From Vulcanisaeta sp. JCM 14467 (GTDB taxonomy: Archaea; Thermoproteota; Thermoprotei; Thermoproteales; Thermocladiaceae), in assembly GCF_001316245.1 (NCBI RefSeq), contig NZ_BBDM01000019.1, positions 1 to 47,253 on the forward strand: a stretch of 47,253 nucleotides of DNA, written 5' to 3'. A program made the position numbers and the translations under genes. Position 1 is the first letter of the stretch. Every line of letters starts with the position of its first letter. A model generated the notes under the pieces. That model did not search any database. It was given only the letters and a program-made list of their open reading frames with translations, and was not told the DNA's origin. Below, piece after piece: positions 1 to 9,153 of this stretch.

Positions 1-95
1 GACCTCCTCAAGCCTATCAAGAGCCTCAGGCTAATCCTAACCCTGGACTCACCAACGCCAAGTATCTCAGCAGCCAATTTCTTAACGTCAACCAT
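1..95 (-). CDS. rpl19e: Ribosomal protein L19e, N-terminal part (runs off left edge)
   Basis: Large-subunit ribosomal protein of archaea and eukaryotes. Translation from ATG at 95 starts MVDVKKLAAEILGVGESRVR, the usual L19e opening (basic, LAA-x-LGVG-x-xR). The visible frame then breaks at about position 29-30. Restoring one C in the CC run gives ISPEALDRLEEV, as expected after VRI in L19e. Only about 31 residues lie in the window; the rest is beyond the left edge. A TATA-like box about 26 nt before the ATG suggests a leaderless transcript. The identification rests on a short N-terminus but the match is good. The break in an essential gene points to a sequencing error. Confidence 0.75.
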   Translation of the reverse strand, partial: MVDVKKLAAEILGVGESRVRISLRLLIGLRR

Positions 96-117
96 CAGGG
101 ACTCCCCATGAACACAG

Positions 118-124
118 TATTTAA
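118..124 (-). promoter_or_regulatory. TATA box of rpl19e
   Basis: On the minus strand the box reads TTAAATA and is centred about 26 nt before the rpl19e ATG at 95. That places the predicted transcription start at or next to the start codon. The same geometry recurs for many genes in this window. Confidence 0.5.
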
Positions 125-156
125 GTATTTACCTTGGGAGGGCTTTGGATCACTCA

Positions 157-1172
157 TTACGGTGCAAGCAGTACCTTACCCACCCTATCCCCAGCCCCAA
201 ACATCACGCCAAACACCTCCCTAACCCCATCAAAACCCACCTTAGAGTATATGGGCGCCTTGATCCTACGCTACTTAATAGTTCAAGTAGTTTTATGAGT
301 TCGGCCCTTGTGCCGCCTGTGGAGCCCATCACCGTAACCTCCCTTGAGTAAAGTGATGGTAGGTTAAGCGTAACATCACCTCCAGTCAATGCGCCCGCAG
401 TAACCCACCTACCATAGCGGGCAACCAATTGAAAACTTAGGTTCCAGGTAGCCTGACCAACAGCGTCAATGACTAGGTCAGCGCCGAGCCCATTGCTTAA
501 CTCATTCACTAATGCCTGAGCCTCATCAGGCGTCACTACGTAATCAGCACCAAGCCCCATTAACACATCCCTAACCCTACCCGCCTTACGGCTCACCGCA
601 ACGACCGTGGCGCCAGCCAACTTCGCAAATTGAACTGCGTAACTACCCACATTCCCGGTGGCGCCAAAGACGACCACCAACTCCCCAGCCCTCACGCCAG
701 CCCTGTCAAAGACCATGTGCCAAGCCGTTAACGCGCCGACTGGTAGTGTCGCTGCTTCATCAAGGCTGACACTCCTCGGCACCTTTATGGCATTAGTCGC
801 GGGAACCACGGCATACTCGGCAAACCCACCATTAGTTACAACACCAATCAACCCACCATTCACGCACAACTCCTCATGACCAACCAGGCAATACCTGCAC
901 GAACCATCAAACAACCTATTATAAACCACGACCTCATCACCAACATCGACACCCCTCACATTAGCGCCAACCTCCTCGATCACGCCGGCGAACTCGGCAC
1001 CAGGTATATGAGGCATGGGCTTACCACCCCTATTAATCGTAAAGTAATCCACCGGGTTAACACCTGCAAACTTAACCCTAATCAATACCTCGTTAGGGCC
1101 TGGCTTCGGCGTTTCCACATCCATTACCCGTAGGTTATCCATACCTGGCCTATCAAATATTACGGCACGCAT
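157..1172 (-). CDS. Zinc-type MDR alcohol dehydrogenase / quinone reductase family (frameshifted near the 3' end)
   Basis: NAD(P)-dependent medium-chain dehydrogenase/reductase. The GroES-like N-terminal domain is followed by a Rossmann domain with a glycine-rich nucleotide loop (VFGATGNVGSYAVQFAK, about residue 165). The structural zinc lobe is present (CRYC..HEELC, about residues 91-102). The usual catalytic cysteine is replaced in AGVNPVDYF, as in quinone-reductase-like members, so the substrate is uncertain. ATG at 1172 is chosen because family homology begins there. Upstream in-frame sequence lies inside the neighbouring transporter. The frame breaks at about 253-255; adding one C to a CCC run restores the family ending KVGFDGVREVF...GKVLLAP and a stop at 157-159, giving 338 residues. 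Confidence 0.85.
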
Positions 1173-1218
1173 CATCAGCACTGCGAGGAACTTAGATATA
1201 AATGATATTGCGGTGTCT

Positions 1219-2061
1219 TCAAATTTTTGACGCGTAGAACATTGCGTAGAGGCCCATGAGTACCGTGACCACAGCCACCATGAGCTTGATATACCGCTCA
1301 GGAAGTCTCCTCTGGGTGATTGTTCCCAGGTAAATACCCGCCATACCGCCAAGCCCCATGAATAATCCATTAATCACGTCAGGTGGATAACCAAGGTATG
1401 TGTACGACACAACCCCAATTATTGACACGGCAAAGGTAACGATTAACGTCGGCCCCGATATCACGTAGGGTGACAGCTCCATGGGGCCCATGAGTATTGG
1501 TGATAATATCGATGCACCACCAATGCCATAGGCACCACTTACTATTCCGACTAATGCGGCGATGATAAATAGCAATGGCATGTTGACCCTATAGGTATTA
1601 CCTTTATTTGTTATGATAACTAATGATAATCCAGCATGCCTACACTGCATCGTTGACTCATACGTATGGATTTGCCTCACAAGTAAAGAGCTTAGGATGA
1701 GCTCTATTGAGAGTAATATCAGTACTGAGCCCATGAAGTAGGAAAATACGTAACCACCCACTAAATACTGCCACCTTAACCACACGCCAACCACAGCCCC
1801 AATTACCGACCCCACGACTAGTATTGATGTAAGCGGTGCCGTAAGTCGCTGCTCACGGATATACCTATGCATACTAAGTGGTATTGAGATTAAATTATAC
1901 ATCAAATTCGTGCTGCTTATTACGGGGTTCGCAGTATTAAGGATGTATGACTGTATTGGCAGTAATAGGTAGGCGCCCGAGATCCCTCCCTGAGACGTTA
2001 CGAAGGATACCGTAAATGCTATGAGGAGCAGCTCAATGGGCTTTAGTAAGCTTATGCTCAT
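1219..2061 (-). CDS. TauE/SafE family sulfite/organosulfonate exporter-like membrane protein
   Basis: Predicted polytopic inner-membrane transporter of 280 residues with about eight hydrophobic segments in two similar halves, as in the TauE/SafE family. The N-terminal helix carries a conserved-type SQGGISGAYLLLP stretch and the second half repeats it as GAYGIGGASILSP. Glycine-rich repeats of this kind are typical of the family, whose members are linked to export of sulfite, sulfoacetate or related anions. The substrate here cannot be read from sequence. It lies upstream of and on the same strand as the MDR dehydrogenase, with a gap of about 46 nt, so the two may be co-transcribed. It is divergent from the DNA methylase. 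Confidence 0.85.
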   Translation of the reverse strand: MSISLLKPIELLLIAFTVSFVTSQGGISGAYLLLPIQSYILNTANPVISSTNLMYNLISIPLSMHRYIREQRLTAPLTSILVVGSVIGAVVGVWLRWQYLVGGYVFSYFMGSVLILLSIELILSSLLVRQIHTYESTMQCRHAGLSLVIITNKGNTYRVNMPLLFIIAALVGIVSGAYGIGGASILSPILMGPMELSPYVISGPTLIVTFAVSIIGVVSYTYLGYPPDVINGLFMGLGGMAGIYLGTITQRRLPERYIKLMVAVVTVLMGLYAMFYASKI

Positions 2062-2227
2062 GAGGTCTCAGATTACTTCATTAATTAACATCTTCTAAGT
2101 CTTATTCCACGCTAAAGATTACATGCCCATTTTAAGGATGACCCTTCGACGCATAATCTTTTAAGGTCTCGATGAATACCTGAATAGTATATTGCTTCAT
2201 AAGGCTGCCAATAAGTTCGAAGATAGA

Positions 2228-2240
2228 CTTAAATTTAAGG
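2228..2240 (+). promoter_or_regulatory. TATA-like box of the DNA methylase gene
   Basis: GACTTAAATTTAA lies about 28-40 nt before the GTG start at 2268. The purine-rich AGGAAGG just before the start could act as a ribosome binding site on a short leader. Confidence 0.4.
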
Positions 2241-2267
2241 TAATGATCTAAGAAGATAAGGAAGGCT

Positions 2268-3807
2268 GTGCTGCATGAACCTCAGGAATATAAGCCCATT
2301 ATTAGTGCTGAAGCACCGGAGGAGCTTAAGGAGAAGATTGGCAAGCTAGGCGTAATCGAGACCTCGGTTCATACACCACCATACACAATGCATAAGTTCT
2401 GGGCAAGGCGTCCGTGGAGAGTCTTTAGGGAGCTCATAACTAGGTTTACTAAGCCTGGCGATATCATATTAGATCCCTTTGCAGGAGGTGGGGTGACGTT
2501 GGTCGAGGGATTAATTGCCAGGAGAAGGGTTATTGCGGTTGATCTAAATCCACTCGCCGTGAAAATAATGAAACACGAGGTGAAGCCCCTAAATATGGGA
2601 CTCTATAAAGGAGCTTTAAAGAGACTTGCCGAAGTCATCGAACCAGTCGCTTCGGAAATTTACGCTGTGAGGTGTCCTCACTGTGGAGGTAAAGCCATGG
2701 CTATTTGGACCGAGTACGATTCAACAAGTAATAAGCCAATAAGGATATATTATGAATGCCCGATCTGTGGCTCTAAGGGCATAAAGAAGCCTGAACCGGG
2801 GGATTTGCCTGAGCCTCAATCAATGCCTCAGTTCAGGAGGGTTCAAATACCAATAGGTGATAAGACCTCTGATTTATTGAAGAGGGGCATAAGGTTCTTC
2901 GATCAACTATATACGAAAAGGAACCTATACATGGTTTTGAGGCTCAAGGAAGAGATAGAGAGACTTGGGGATCCATTTGATGAGGATGTGAAGTCCTTCC
3001 TGCTATTCACCCTCAGCAGTACGTTGAAGTGGGCTTCGAAGATGAGCACTTACGAGGATCCATAATAGAGGGATGGGCAATCCATGCATACTGGATATAC
3101 CCTAAGTACCTGGAGATTAATGTATGGAAACAGTTCCTGAATAGGGCGGAGGCGGTGTTAAAGGGTAAGTCCTACACTAATAGGTACATAGGTTATTATG
3201 CCAAGGAGGCGAGGGACTTCAGCGACTTACTTACAGAGGCTACTTACATGGTTATCCAGGCTGACGCCAGGAAATTACCATTACCAAGTGAGAGTGTTGA
3301 TGCGGTGATAACGGACCCACCCTACGGCGATAATGTGAACTATGCCGAGTTAAGTGATTACTTCCTCTGGCTCTTTGGAGAGAGTGCGCCGAAAAATGAG
3401 GAGATCGTGATTAACAGGACCAGGGGCTTTTCCATCCATCATTATCAGCAGGGTTTAGAGGAGGTGTTTAGGGAGTGCTATAGAGTGCTTAAGCCAGGTG
3501 GGGCCTTAATATCCACCTTCAATAGCAAGGATGCTTCCGTGGTCGGCGCATTCGTGTACTCGGTTAGAAAAGCAGGTTTTAAGTTCGCAGGGGTTTCGCC
3601 TCAGCCATACCTCAGGGCGTATGAGACGACGTTTCACGCAATGCAGGTTGATTCAATGCCGTTGATTACGTATTCTTCTTCTACAAGGGTGAGGGATACA
3701 GTAATAGTTCAGGGAGTACTTCTATTAAGCTGAACGATCTTATAAACTTCCTAAATGAAAAAAATGAGGGAGTGCAAGCAAGTGAAGTGTTCAGAGAGGG
3801 AGTATAG
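2268..3807 (+). CDS. DUF1156-like DNA methylase (N4-cytosine/N6-adenine type), two apparent frameshifts
   Basis: S-adenosylmethionine-dependent DNA methyltransferase, probably modifying exocyclic amino groups. The AdoMet motif DPFAGGG lies at about residue 68. A zinc-finger pair (CPHCGG and CPICGS) lies at about 136-164. The catalytic motif DPPYGDNVNY lies further on, followed by ECYRVLKPGG. The order AdoMet motif, insert, then DPPY is that of large archaeal methylases of this group. Frame breaks at about 3047 and 3659 are each repaired by one added C, giving SKMSHLRGSIIEGW and then MPVDYVFFFYKGEGY. The total is 513 residues ending at 3807. GTG at 2268 starts the homology (WARRPWRVFRELI follows). 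No restriction partner is intact beside it. Confidence 0.8.
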
Positions 3808-4026
3808 GATGTGGGTTTACCCAAGGTTGTTGGAATTTTTTTGTGCAGGCTGATAGTATGTCAGCCATCATGAAGGTCTCCGCAGCCCTGGAGAATATAA
3901 TTAAGGCTAATGCAGAGTATTTCAGAGAGGTAAGGAAGAGAATAATTGAAAAAAGAAGAAATAGTAAGTAATGAAGGGTATGGGTAAGCCATTCGATAAA
4001 GACTTAGTAAGGGTAATTGACCACTA
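3808..4026 (+). pseudogene. Short decayed ORFs after the methylase
   Basis: After the methylase stop, two frames joined across a run of T near 3836 read YPRLLEFF then VQADSMSAIMKVSAALENII and end at 3970. A further open stretch, MKGMGKPFDKDLVRVIDH, starts one base later (TAATG overlap, ATG at 3971) and stops at 4025. The spacing is operon-like, but neither piece is long enough to be a recognisable protein. They may be the remains of methylase-partner genes; large archaeal methylases of this type often sit beside a DUF499-type ATPase. That partner identity is inference only. Confidence 0.35.
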
Positions 4027-4060
4027 ATATCCTTAATTAATGGCTAATATCCTTAACCCC
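4021..4060. repeat. Short direct repeat beside a gene relic
   Basis: CTAATATCCTTAA occurs twice 18 nt apart (4024-4036 and 4044-4056), separated by TTAATGG. It lies at the boundary between the decayed methylase tail and the reductase relic and could mark a deletion or repair junction. No mobile element is visible. Confidence 0.4.
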
Positions 4061-4146
4061 TACTTAGCTGTGTACAATGTCACGCTAAACTCAGCTATAC
4101 CAGCGCCTATGATTATTACGTCATAAGCCTCGTTATTACGCTCCAT
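4042..4146 (-). pseudogene. Relic of thioredoxin-reductase-like FAD oxidoreductase N-terminus
   Basis: From ATG at 4146 the frame reads MERNNEAYDVIIIGAGIAEF, continues SVTLYTAK, then stops and continues GLRILA. This is the FAD-binding start of a thioredoxin-reductase-like protein, normally DVIIIGAGIAGFSATLYTAR-x-GL. Two conserved small residues are changed (G to E, A to V) and a stop replaces the next codon. Nothing follows downstream, so about 30 of some 320 codons remain. A TATA-like TTTATAA about 28 nt upstream is retained. This is true decay, unlike the one-base breaks elsewhere. Confidence 0.7.
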
Positions 4147-4280
4147 CAACTTACGGCTTAGTGCGATGTTTATAAATACTTTTTACATGTTCAATAAAAA
4201 TATTGATTTTTATATACCTAATTAGCAATTATTTATAACAATCCTTAATTATGTTATTTACTAATAAGCATAGGAATATT
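4147..4280. other. A+T-rich intergenic stretch
   Basis: Very A+T-rich DNA between the reductase relic and the end of the fumarase alpha gene. It holds the relic's TATA-like box. Otherwise I see only poly-A/T tracts and no open frame of note. Confidence 0.5.
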
Positions 4281-5159
4281 TTATAATGGCTTAACTTCAT
4301 ACCTACCGTCTGGATAAACGATAGCCCTAGCCCTCCTGGTCGCCCAACAGGAGAAGACTATGCCTATTGCAAACGTTGCCGGGTGCCTATAGGCGTACTC
4401 AATGTGCACGTCAAGCGCGGTCACGGTTCCACCAGTACCATGCGCACCAATGCCCAACTTATTAATCGCACTCAACAGCGCCTCCTCGATCTTAGCAACA
4501 TCTGGGTTGCTATTTCTCGAGCCAACGGGCCTAAGCACGGCAGCCTTCTTAGCGAGTTTAGCAGCGACGTCTAAGTTCGGCCCAATACCAATACCAACAA
4601 TGACTGGTGGGCATGGCATTGGTCCTGCATCTATTACTGCGTTAAGCACGAGTTCTGGTAATCTCTCCCAAGCGTTCCCCGGCGGTACAACAAATGCCTT
4701 ACTGGGTAGTTCCGTACCACCACCCTTCGGTGTATAAATCATCTCTAGGTAATCTCCATCGAATAACTCCACATCGAAGACCGGTATACCAATGCCGGTG
4801 TTGTCGCCACTATTCTTCTCGGTTAATGGGTCAACAGAGTTTGATCTAAGTGGTAATTCCTTCGTTACCTCCCTAACCGCCTCCGTTAGTATTGAGAATA
4901 ACTTGCTCCTAATGGGGAATTCATCACCGAGTTTTATGAAGAATGTTGGTACACCAGTGTCTTGGCATACGGCTGCCGTGTACTTCTGGGCTAACTCAAT
5001 GTTTGTTAAAATGGCGTTTAACTGAACCTTACTAGGCTCGTGAATCTCAATCTTAACGGCATTCCTCAGGGCATTTACGACATCCTCGGCCGGGGACACG
5101 CTAGCCATCCTAACAATGGCCTTAGCTGCCTCCTTCACAACCTCCTCAAGGCTCGGCAT
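4281..5159 (-). CDS. Fumarate hydratase class I, alpha (N-terminal) subunit
   Basis: Catalytic iron-sulfur subunit of two-subunit class I fumarase (or tartrate dehydratase-like hydro-lyase), interconverting fumarate and malate in the TCA cycle. It is 292 residues long. Conserved-type segments include AAVCQDTGVPTFFIKLG (about residue 60, first cluster cysteine), GGGTELPSKAF, and PCPPVIVGIGIG (second cysteine). A third cysteine falls in the late FSCWATRRARA. Three cysteines fit a [4Fe-4S] cluster. The beta-subunit gene starts 105 nt away in the opposite direction, so the pair shares a bidirectional promoter region. The gene is intact. Substrate preference (fumarate or tartrate) is inferred from family and context. 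Confidence 0.9.
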   Translation of the reverse strand: MPSLEEVVKEAAKAIVRMASVSPAEDVVNALRNAVKIEIHEPSKVQLNAILTNIELAQKYTAAVCQDTGVPTFFIKLGDEFPIRSKLFSILTEAVREVTKELPLRSNSVDPLTEKNSGDNTGIGIPVFDVELFDGDYLEMIYTPKGGGTELPSKAFVVPPGNAWERLPELVLNAVIDAGPMPCPPVIVGIGIGPNLDVAAKLAKKAAVLRPVGSRNSNPDVAKIEEALLSAINKLGIGAHGTGGTVTALDVHIEYAYRHPATFAIGIVFSCWATRRARAIVYPDGRYEVKPL

Positions 5160-5264
5160 AGGTATGGCGATTTATTGCTCATATTAAAGCTTTAATTCTA
5201 TATCTACTGTGGAAAACTTAGGGGAGAATACTTAATTATACCAGCATTCGGAATTATAGCGCGT

Positions 5265-5888
5265 ATGGGCACGTACTACCTTAAAACACCGATATCCGAT
5301 GACGATATCGCCAAATTAAGGGTTGGAGATACAATATACGTCAGTGGCACCCTCGTAAGCGCCAGGGATGCCGCGCACGTGAGGATGATTGAGCTACTGC
5401 ATAAAGGCGAGAAACTACCCGTGGACTTAAGGGGTGGTGTCATTTACCACGCGGGCCCCGTGGCTCTTAAGCAGGGTGATACTTGGAGGATAGTAAGTAT
5501 GGGGCCAACCACGAGCGCTAGGATGGAGGAGTTCGAGCCCGAGGTCATTGAGAAGCTTGGCGTTAAGTTGGTCATTGGTAAGGGTGGCATGGGACCAAAG
5601 ACAACCGAGGCAATGAAGAAGTACAAGGCAGCCTATGCAATATTCACGGGCGGTGCTGGGGTCCTAGCGGCACAGGCGATAAAGAGGGTTATTAATGTCT
5701 ATTGGCTCGACCTCGGCATTGCGGAGGCCATGTGGGTCCTTGAGGTTGAGAATTTCGGCCCACTAACGGTGATAATTGATTCATACGGTAATAATTACTA
5801 TGAGGACCTTAGGAAGAACGTCAGGGGTAAAGTACCTGAGCTGAGTAAGGAGGTTGTTGATGTGATTAAGAACGTAATTAAGATATGA
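5265..5888 (+). CDS. Fumarate hydratase class I, beta (C-terminal) subunit
   Basis: Smaller swivel-type subunit of class I fumarase, 207 residues, partner of the divergently encoded alpha subunit. Typical segments are LRVGDTIYVSGTLVSARDAAH near the N-terminus, YHAGPV, GPTTSARME and IGKGGMGPKTTEAM, followed by the conserved IFTGGAG. ATG at 5265 follows a TATA-like CTTAATTATA about 28 nt upstream, fitting a leaderless transcript. Divergent arrangement of the two subunits, rather than a single operon, is a small departure from common layouts. Confidence 0.9.
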   Translation: MGTYYLKTPISDDDIAKLRVGDTIYVSGTLVSARDAAHVRMIELLHKGEKLPVDLRGGVIYHAGPVALKQGDTWRIVSMGPTTSARMEEFEPEVIEKLGVKLVIGKGGMGPKTTEAMKKYKAAYAIFTGGAGVLAAQAIKRVINVYWLDLGIAEAMWVLEVENFGPLTVIIDSYGNNYYEDLRKNVRGKVPELSKEVVDVIKNVIKI

Positions 5889-5962
5889 CCGGGCGCGCCA
5901 TTCTTGATGATTAATGCCTTAAAAATGAAATGGTTCTATTCCTAAAGCTCGATATACCTAAA

Positions 5963-6730
5963 TTACTTAATTACGTTCTTAACAATATCATGCTCAGTAA
6001 TAATGCCCATCAACCTACCAGCCTCAACAATCGGCAATGAACCAATGTTATTCCTCCTCATCAACTTAACAGCATCAATTAACGAGGCAGCACTATCAAT
6101 AGTCACCGGATTATGGCTCATTAATTTCGACACGGCAACACTAAGGTCAACCTGACCCCTAACCCTATAGTACTTAATTATGTACTTTAATACATCCTTA
6201 ACAGTTACGATACCAAGCAATTTATCCTCTTCCGTAACCAACAAATGCCTAATGCCATGCCTAACCATGACCCCCATCGCGGAGTTTAACGGTTCATCTC
6301 CACCAACCCTTACTGGGTTCTTATTGGCAACCTCATGAACCCTATACCTCATGAAGGATTGTTCAGGCATTTTATGAACCACGTCACGTTCAGTAATGAT
6401 ACCAATTAATTCATCGCCCCTAAGCACAAGTGCGTAATCAGTACCACTATCGAGTATCTTCCTAATCACGGTAATGGCATCATCACCATGCGATACAGTG
6501 AGGAATTTACTACTTCCGTACTTAATCACGGGCTCCCTCAGGGCATTAATGCCATTGTTAATAATGCCATTGATTACGTCCAGCGCAGTTAATAGGGACT
6601 TCACGGAATTACCCTCGGTGATTGGTACATGCCTAAATCCGTGATCAACCATTAGTTGCATGGCCTCCGCTAATTCCTGGTTGGGACCTATTGTAAGTAC
6701 GTTACCTGTCATTAACTCCTGCGCATTCAT
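5963..6730 (-). CDS. Four-CBS-domain protein (two Bateman modules)
   Basis: 255-residue cytosolic protein made only of four CBS repeats. Each repeat shows the pattern of (V/I)xxxxxLxxA...M...GxxxLPVxx...LxGIITxxDIV; visible copies end GIITERDVVHK, GIVTVKDVLKY and GIITEHDIVKN. CBS pairs usually bind adenine nucleotides or AdoMet and act as energy or ligand sensors. No catalytic or DNA-binding domain is attached, so the partner is unknown. It ends convergently with the fumarase beta gene, 74 nt apart, and is divergent from gapN. Confidence 0.9.
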   Translation of the reverse strand: MNAQELMTGNVLTIGPNQELAEAMQLMVDHGFRHVPITEGNSVKSLLTALDVINGIINNGINALREPVIKYGSSKFLTVSHGDDAITVIRKILDSGTDYALVLRGDELIGIITERDVVHKMPEQSFMRYRVHEVANKNPVRVGGDEPLNSAMGVMVRHGIRHLLVTEEDKLLGIVTVKDVLKYIIKYYRVRGQVDLSVAVSKLMSHNPVTIDSAASLIDAVKLMRRNNIGSLPIVEAGRLMGIITEHDIVKNVIK

Positions 6731-6814
6731 TAATAATCATTTGGCGCATCCCCAGTTAAATATTTCTAATCATTAAACCCTATTAAACCCTCAGGACATT
6801 GTTAAACCCACAAG

Positions 6815-6825
6815 GCTTATTTTAA
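6815..6825 (+). promoter_or_regulatory. TATA-like box of gapN
   Basis: CTTATTTTAAG is centred about 28 nt before the gapN ATG at 6847, consistent with a leaderless transcript. Confidence 0.5.
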
Positions 6826-6846
6826 GGCCATTAAAAGGCATGGTTA

Positions 6847-8346
6847 ATGCAGGCATTAACCATAAACATACTCGGCCCTGTAACATTGCCAGAATTCCCC
6901 AGGGAGTTTCACGATACAATGACCAAATTCGGGGTTTTCCGCGCATTCATTGCGGGCTCATGGATTGACTTCGGCAGTTACATGCCCGTTAAGTCACCAA
7001 TAAATGGTGAGGTAATAGCCCAGGTGAATAAGCTGGGTACTGATCACGTGAACTCAGCCATAGAAAGGCTTCATTACTCATGGCCATCACTTAAGGCAAT
7101 ACCAGCCCATAAGCGTGCTGACATGCTGATTAAGGTTGCCGACTTCATTGAGGAGTACAGGCAGTTATTTAGGGACGTACTCATCATCGAGGGCGGTAAA
7201 CCCATAAACGAGGCCGAGGGTGAGGTTGAGTCAACAATAACCAGGCTCAGGATGATCCACCAGGACCTGGGCAGGCTACTAAACGTGGGCATTCCCGGCG
7301 AGTACGGGGCAGGCACCGAGAATAAGTACGCAATAGTCGTTAGGGAGCCAGTCGGCGTTGTTGCGGCCATAGCACCATTCAACTACCCACTATTCACATC
7401 AATGGTTAAGATCGCCACAGCACTCCTAGCGGGTAATCCAGTCATTTTCAAGCCCTCAAGCTACACACCAATAACCGGCATACTGATCGCCAAGGCCATC
7501 GAGTATGCGGGGCTCGGCAACTACTTCGCCATGGTCACGGGACCCGGCGCAACCGTGGGCGATGCATGGTAACACACCCACTGGTCAGGGCCATCACATT
7601 GACGGGTAGCACCGAGACGGGACTCAGGGTCATGAGGATGGCTGGGCTGAAGAAGCTACAGCTCGAACTTGGCGGTAAGGCGCCGGCCATAGTCCTTGAG
7701 GACGCTGACCTCAGGGATGCGGCGAAGAAAATAGTCACAGGCTCATTAAGGCTCTCTGGCCAGCGCTGTGACGCCATTAGTAGAGTTATCGTTATGGACG
7801 GCGTGGCCGATGAATTAATCAACTACATAGTTAAGGAGACGAGTGAATGGACCGTTGGTGACCCACGCGACCCCAAGGTCAGGGTAGGCCCACTAATTGA
7901 CTCCAACGTAGTCGAGAGGGTGCACTCAATGGTTGATGACGCGCTGGTGAAGGGAGGAAAACTAATCTACGGCGGTAAGTACTGGCTCACGTACCACGAA
8001 CCCACGGTAATCGACAACGTGAGCAGGAAGTCTAGGCTAGCACTCGAGGAGACCTTCGGACCCGTAATACCAATCATAAGTTAAGTCAGTTGACGAAGCC
8101 ATTGAAGTAGCCAACGAAGTAGTCTATGGACTTGATGCCGCAGTGTTTGGGCGCGACGTGAGCACGTTATGGAGGGTTGCACGCTCCCTCGAGGTTGGTG
8201 AGGTCACAATAAACGATTTTCCACGCCATGGCCTTGGCCTGTTCCCCTTCGGCGGTGTGAAGGAGTCAGGCTTCGGTAGGGAGGGTATTGGCTTTAGTGT
8301 TGAGGACGTTACTGAGTTAAAGACAATAGTCATAACGTATAAGTGA
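6847..8346 (+). CDS. gapN: Non-phosphorylating glyceraldehyde-3-phosphate dehydrogenase (GAPN), two apparent frameshifts
   Basis: Aldehyde dehydrogenase superfamily enzyme oxidising glyceraldehyde-3-phosphate directly to 3-phosphoglycerate, the usual lower-glycolysis route in Thermoproteales. About 500 residues, the length I recall for the Thermoproteus tenax enzyme. Landmarks are [10 protein letters not shown], the FTGSTE-type loop (LTGSTETG), [16 protein letters not shown] with the general-base glutamate, and GQRCDAI with the catalytic cysteine. The end reads [34 protein letters not shown] and the PRHG motif separate GAPN from generic aldehyde dehydrogenases. The frame breaks after GDAW (about 7568; one G missing gives AWVTHPL) and after PIIS (about 8083; one extra T or two missing bases before [11 protein letters not shown]). 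Confidence 0.85.
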
Positions 8347-8444
8347 TCAGTCCCTGACCCACCATTCACTTGCTCATCCGCCGCTGAAGTCTCATCACTC
8401 CTTGGGAATTTACTATTTAAGTGGTGTTTAAAAACATACTGAGG

Positions 8445-9134
8445 ATGAGTTTTAGGAAGAGGCTTGCTAAGGCGTTGATCATGGCTTCGAAGGATGGAGT
8501 CTTCACGCTTGACGCGATTAAGGCGGCATCAGGTGTCGGTGATTCCCTGGTTAATGATTTCATAAATTTATTGATTAATGAGGGTGTTTTGGTTAGGGTT
8601 GGTGATGGGTATAGGTCGACCATGCCGCCTCATAGGTTGATTAGGTACTTCATGGGTAAGGGTGTGAATATTGACCTTGAGTCCATGTCGAGGTACCTGC
8701 CCTGGGATGAGTTTGAGGCTCTCATAAGGCTCGTATTCGAGGAGTGGGGTTTCAAGGTTGTTAGTAGGCTTAGGGTCCCAGTGGCTGGTTCGAGGGTTGA
8801 GTTTGATGTTATTGCCGGTAAACGGCCCTGGGTTCTGCTTATTGAGGCTAAGCGTTGGAAGAGGGTTTCATCATCAATAAGGCAGATAGTTAGTAGGCAC
8901 CTTGAGAAGGTTGGTTTAGTGGCTAGGGAGCCTGAGGTCTTGATGAGCAGGATCGGCATTAACTGGGGCGAGGCTGTCCTAGTGCCTGTGGTTATTACGT
9001 GGCATAGGGTATCCACGGAGTTGATCGATGGCGTCCCAGTTGTTGGTATTTACCAGGTTAATTCCTTCATTAATGAGCTTGATGGGTTAATCAACGAAAC
9101 CAGGTCGTTTAGGGTTTCCTGGGGTCATATATGA
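8445..9134 (+). CDS. Winged-helix plus PD-(D/E)XK nuclease-like protein
   Basis: 229-residue protein. Residues 1-70 look like a winged helix (a helix-turn-helix around LDAIKAASGVGDSLVNDFI, then LLINEGVLVRVGDGY). Residues 80-200 form a restriction-endonuclease-like fold: a helix DEFEALIRLVFEEWGF, then EFDVIAG and VLLIEAKRWK supply the D...E-x-K catalytic triad, with a later glutamine-bearing helix (RQIVSRHLEKVG). ATG at 8445 is preferred to the in-frame GTG at 8421 because TATTTAAG lies about 28 nt before it. The fold is reasonably clear but the cellular role (repair, defence or RNA processing) is not. It stands alone between gapN and a convergent zinc-ribbon gene. Confidence 0.7.
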   Translation: MSFRKRLAKALIMASKDGVFTLDAIKAASGVGDSLVNDFINLLINEGVLVRVGDGYRSTMPPHRLIRYFMGKGVNIDLESMSRYLPWDEFEALIRLVFEEWGFKVVSRLRVPVAGSRVEFDVIAGKRPWVLLIEAKRWKRVSSSIRQIVSRHLEKVGLVAREPEVLMSRIGINWGEAVLVPVVITWHRVSTELIDGVPVVGIYQVNSFINELDGLINETRSFRVSWGHI

Positions 9135-9153
9135 TAGTGAATGCTATTGAGTA

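Noticed and set aside
3029..3733. Programmed frameshift in the methylase
   Set aside because: No slippery heptamer or downstream structure is evident, and the same kind of break occurs in many unrelated genes.
2268..3807. Two adjacent methylase genes
   Set aside because: The two frames carry different halves of one methylase (DPFAGGG in the first, DPPY in the second) and join after one added base.
5907..5960. C/D-box RNA in the fumarase-CBS gap
   Set aside because: A TTGATGA occurs but no D box follows within 60 nt.
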